Below are positions 62,520 to 64,000 of a DNA stretch of 64,000 bases, one piece after another (positions within the stretch are counted from its first letter, which is position 1; every line of letters begins with the position of its first letter). The position numbers and the translations under genes were made by a program. Source of the stretch: Cloacimonetes bacterium UBA5284 (GTDB lineage: Bacteria > Cloacimonadota > Cloacimonadia > Cloacimonadales > Cloacimonadaceae); NCBI GenBank assembly GCA_002410505.1, contig DHSO01000024.1, forward strand, positions 5,752 to 69,751, given 5' to 3'. Under the pieces are notes generated by a model that saw only the letters and a list, made by a program, of their open reading frames with translations, made no database searches and was not told the DNA's origin.

Positions 62520-63548
62520 ATGACAAATACAATGCAACTTACTATCCTGATGGTGCTTATGCTGTCCTTCGTATCAGCATACGCCATTGAACACACTGTG
62601 GGGATCCGGGGTGGAGCTACCATGCCCTTTTTTGATATCGACGACGATGCCAAGACCAAATTGATGGGCGGCATCAGCTACGAAGCCTGGTTGAAAGACT
62701 ATCTCAGCCTCGGTATCAGCCCATATTATACCGGTATGGAAGCCGGGGATAATCTCCTCAAGTACAAAACAAGCGTGATCGGAGCCGATATCAACGCGAA
62801 ATTCCGCCCGGTCAAGAAGTTTGCCCTGAACTATCCGGAAAAAACCATCCGCCGCATATCACCATTTGTGAATTTGGGTATTGGATTGGCAAACTACAGC
62901 TCAGAAGCCAGTGCAGGCGCTGAATGGCTCAGTAATGACGAAAGCAATACCGCGTTTGTGGCTCCCAGCGCCGGATTGGGAGTTTCTTTTCTCACAAAGT
63001 GGGACGTGAACGTGGATTTGGGTGCGCAGTTCGTCCATCCTTTTGATGACAATTTTGACCAGATCGAAACCAAGGCCAACGATTCTTATCTAATGCCATA
63101 TCTGGGAATCGGTTACACCTTTGGCGGCAAGAAAGCCAAGGAAGTGGCAGATAAATTCGTAAAACGGCATCTTCTGCGCGATCAGATCAGCATGGAGCGG
63201 GATTTCACCCTTAATTCCGTGCAATTCGAAATCGGCAGTGCAAATCTCACCAAAGACGCTGAACTTAGTCTGGACCAAGTGGCCGCGGAAATGAAGAAAA
63301 ACCCTGAGGTAGAGGTGGCTATTCATGGTCATACAGACAACACCGGCAGCAAAGAATTGAATGATGCGCTATCTCTCAGACGCGCCGATTCCGTGAAAGA
63401 ATACCTGGTAAAACAAGGCATTGAAAGTGAAAGAATCAGCACCCAGGGTTTTGGTTTTTCCATGCCTATCGCCGACAACAACACCGAAGCAGGCAGAGCT
63501 GAAAACCGTCGCATCGAATTCGTGATCAAAAACGCGAAATCGAAATAG
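62520..63548 (+). CDS. OmpA family outer membrane protein
   Basis: 342 residues with AAGGAG 6-7 nt before the ATG. Signal peptide LMVLMLSFVSAYA. The first about 200 residues are an eight-stranded-barrel-like domain (VGIRGGATMPFFD, YLMPYLGIGYTFGG). The C-terminal OmpA domain reads VQFEIGSANLTKDAELSLDQ, IHGHTDNTGSKELNDALSLR and GFGFSMPIADN with ENRRIEFVI, including the Asp and Arg that grip peptidoglycan. It anchors the outer membrane to the wall. Confidence 0.95.
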   Translation: MTNTMQLTILMVLMLSFVSAYAIEHTVGIRGGATMPFFDIDDDAKTKLMGGISYEAWLKDYLSLGISPYYTGMEAGDNLLKYKTSVIGADINAKFRPVKKFALNYPEKTIRRISPFVNLGIGLANYSSEASAGAEWLSNDESNTAFVAPSAGLGVSFLTKWDVNVDLGAQFVHPFDDNFDQIETKANDSYLMPYLGIGYTFGGKKAKEVADKFVKRHLLRDQISMERDFTLNSVQFEIGSANLTKDAELSLDQVAAEMKKNPEVEVAIHGHTDNTGSKELNDALSLRRADSVKEYLVKQGIESERISTQGFGFSMPIADNNTEAGRAENRRIEFVIKNAKSK

Positions 63549-63587
63549 GCATCTCACTTTGCAATAACGATTCAGGTGTAGCCTTAC

Positions 63588-63629
63588 TGCTCCTCGGCCC
63601 TGCAAAAGAGGGTTGGGGAGCATTTTTTT
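63588..63629 (+). terminator. Rho-independent terminator of the OmpA gene
   Basis: TGCTCC...CCCT pairs with AGGG...GGAGCA through a 14-bp imperfect stem and 7-nt loop, followed by a run of seven T. It begins 39 nt after the stop. Confidence 0.85.
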
Positions 63630-63666
63630 ACTGCTTCTACAGGAGGCATGAATATAAATCAAAGCC

Positions 63667-63825
63667 TTGAAGATATTGAACCCGCTGCTCTTCCTCGCTT
63701 TTCTGATCACGGTTGTGGCGATGATACTCTACAAAGTGCCCGGAAGATATCAATACGATGCAGATACAGTGGGCCGGCTACACGAAATCTCCGGAATCGT
63801 ATTCGTCTCCCGGCGCCTCTCCTGA
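63667..63825 (+). pseudogene. Truncated SdiA-regulated-like N-terminal fragment
   Basis: From TTG at 63667 the frame encodes a membrane segment (ILNPLLFLAFLITVVAMILY) then VPGRYQYDADTVGRLHEISG before TGA at 63823. The latter part resembles the start of SdiA-regulated/phytase-like beta-propeller proteins, but only 52 residues remain. The break coincides with a hairpin CGCCTC/GAGGCG (63814-63829). AGGAGG stands 20 nt upstream, too far for this start, so the gene is probably decayed. Confidence 0.5.
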
Positions 63826-63829
63826 GGCG

Positions 63830-63863
63830 TCAATTATGCGGCTGAAAGCCGTACCCACACTAG
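63830..63863. other. Gap before the 35-bp repeats
   Basis: Non-coding, containing a small GGCTG/AGCC hairpin; nothing else seen. Confidence 0.4.
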
Positions 63864-63898
63864 CCCACAAAATGGCTACGCAATTTTGCGGGGACCCC
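63864..63898 (+). repeat. 35-bp repeat, copy 1
   Basis: CCCACAAAATGG...ATTTTGCGGGG followed by CCCC. Within the unit CCC-A-CAAAAT and ATTTTG-C-GGG can pair as a hairpin with one mismatch. Copy 2 at 63935-63969 shares about 31 of 35 positions. Confidence 0.75.
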
Positions 63899-63934
63899 AG
63901 TCTCCGGCATGCTTGTGTATCTCGTTTCTTTCAC

Positions 63935-63969
63935 CCCACAAAATAGCAGCGCAATTTTGCGGGGGCCCC
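63935..63969 (+). repeat. 35-bp repeat, copy 2
   Basis: Same unit as at 63864-63898, differing at four central or late positions; the potential stem is kept. The rest of the window end (63970-64000) is A/C-rich with no gene. Confidence 0.75.
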
Positions 63970-64000
63970 GATCTTTTACCCCCCAAAAAAAACAGACAAA

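Overview
The window looks like a chromosomal segment of an uncultured anaerobic Gram-negative bacterium, most likely a member of Candidatus Cloacimonadota (inference from content; no search was run). The supporting features are a complete Rnf complex in the order rnfCDGEAB with a cluster-rich RnfB, an aldehyde:ferredoxin oxidoreductase relative and an acyl-CoA dehydrogenase (anaerobic, ferredoxin-based energy metabolism). There are also two large secreted proteins with Por/T9SS-like C-terminal sorting domains, an OmpA protein, and LPS-type enzymes (heptosyltransferase, MsbA-like exporter) that imply an outer membrane. Genes are densely packed, with many ATGA and TAATG overlaps and frequent GTG/TTG starts.

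Layout. 1-36.06 kb is almost entirely minus strand: a partial secreted protein, an epimerase and tRNA-Val/tRNA-Pro; a TetR-controlled RND tripartite efflux operon that runs on into a DUF3332 lipoprotein and a NifU-like protein; a secreted sorting-domain protein, an acyltransferase, a polysaccharide-deacetylase-like protein and Lon; a PII-like repeat protein coupled to a double DUF1538 membrane protein; a TPM protein, RibBA, RluD-type synthase, PAS sensor and TrkA/TrkH potassium uptake; adenylate kinase, AcpS and Ogt; the ribosomal block rpsP-khpA-rimM-trmD-rplS; then LEA-like lipoprotein, asparagine synthetase, HAD phosphatase, RsmI and Kbl.

36.3-51.46 kb is plus strand: a 980-residue CapA-like secreted protein, a 550-bp gap with a response-regulator remnant and a perfect 49-bp palindrome, then acyl-CoA dehydrogenase, PAS protein, QueH, a deoxyhypusine-synthase-like protein, an AOR-family oxidoreductase, the Rnf operon with a strong terminator, and, after a hairpin-rich leader, a UDP-sugar epimerase. 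Oxidoreductases feeding ferredoxin beside Rnf suggest coupling of reduced ferredoxin to NAD+ reduction and ion pumping.

51.46-52.07 kb is the most unusual interval. A GxxExxY (PDDEXK_3 nuclease-like) gene broken by one nonsense codon lies between two inverted arrays of CCACGAAA/CACGAAA repeats, and the last codons of both flanking convergent genes are made of the repeat.

52.06-62.13 kb is a minus-strand run: TcdA, a TatD-family hydrolase, then a cell-surface glycan cluster (CDP-glycerol-transferase-like protein, ATP-grasp enzyme, heptosyltransferase, four glycosyltransferases, MsbA-like ABC exporter). After tRNA-Arg come a plus-strand OmpA gene with terminator, a truncated SdiA-regulated-like fragment, and two copies of a 35-bp repeat at the window end.
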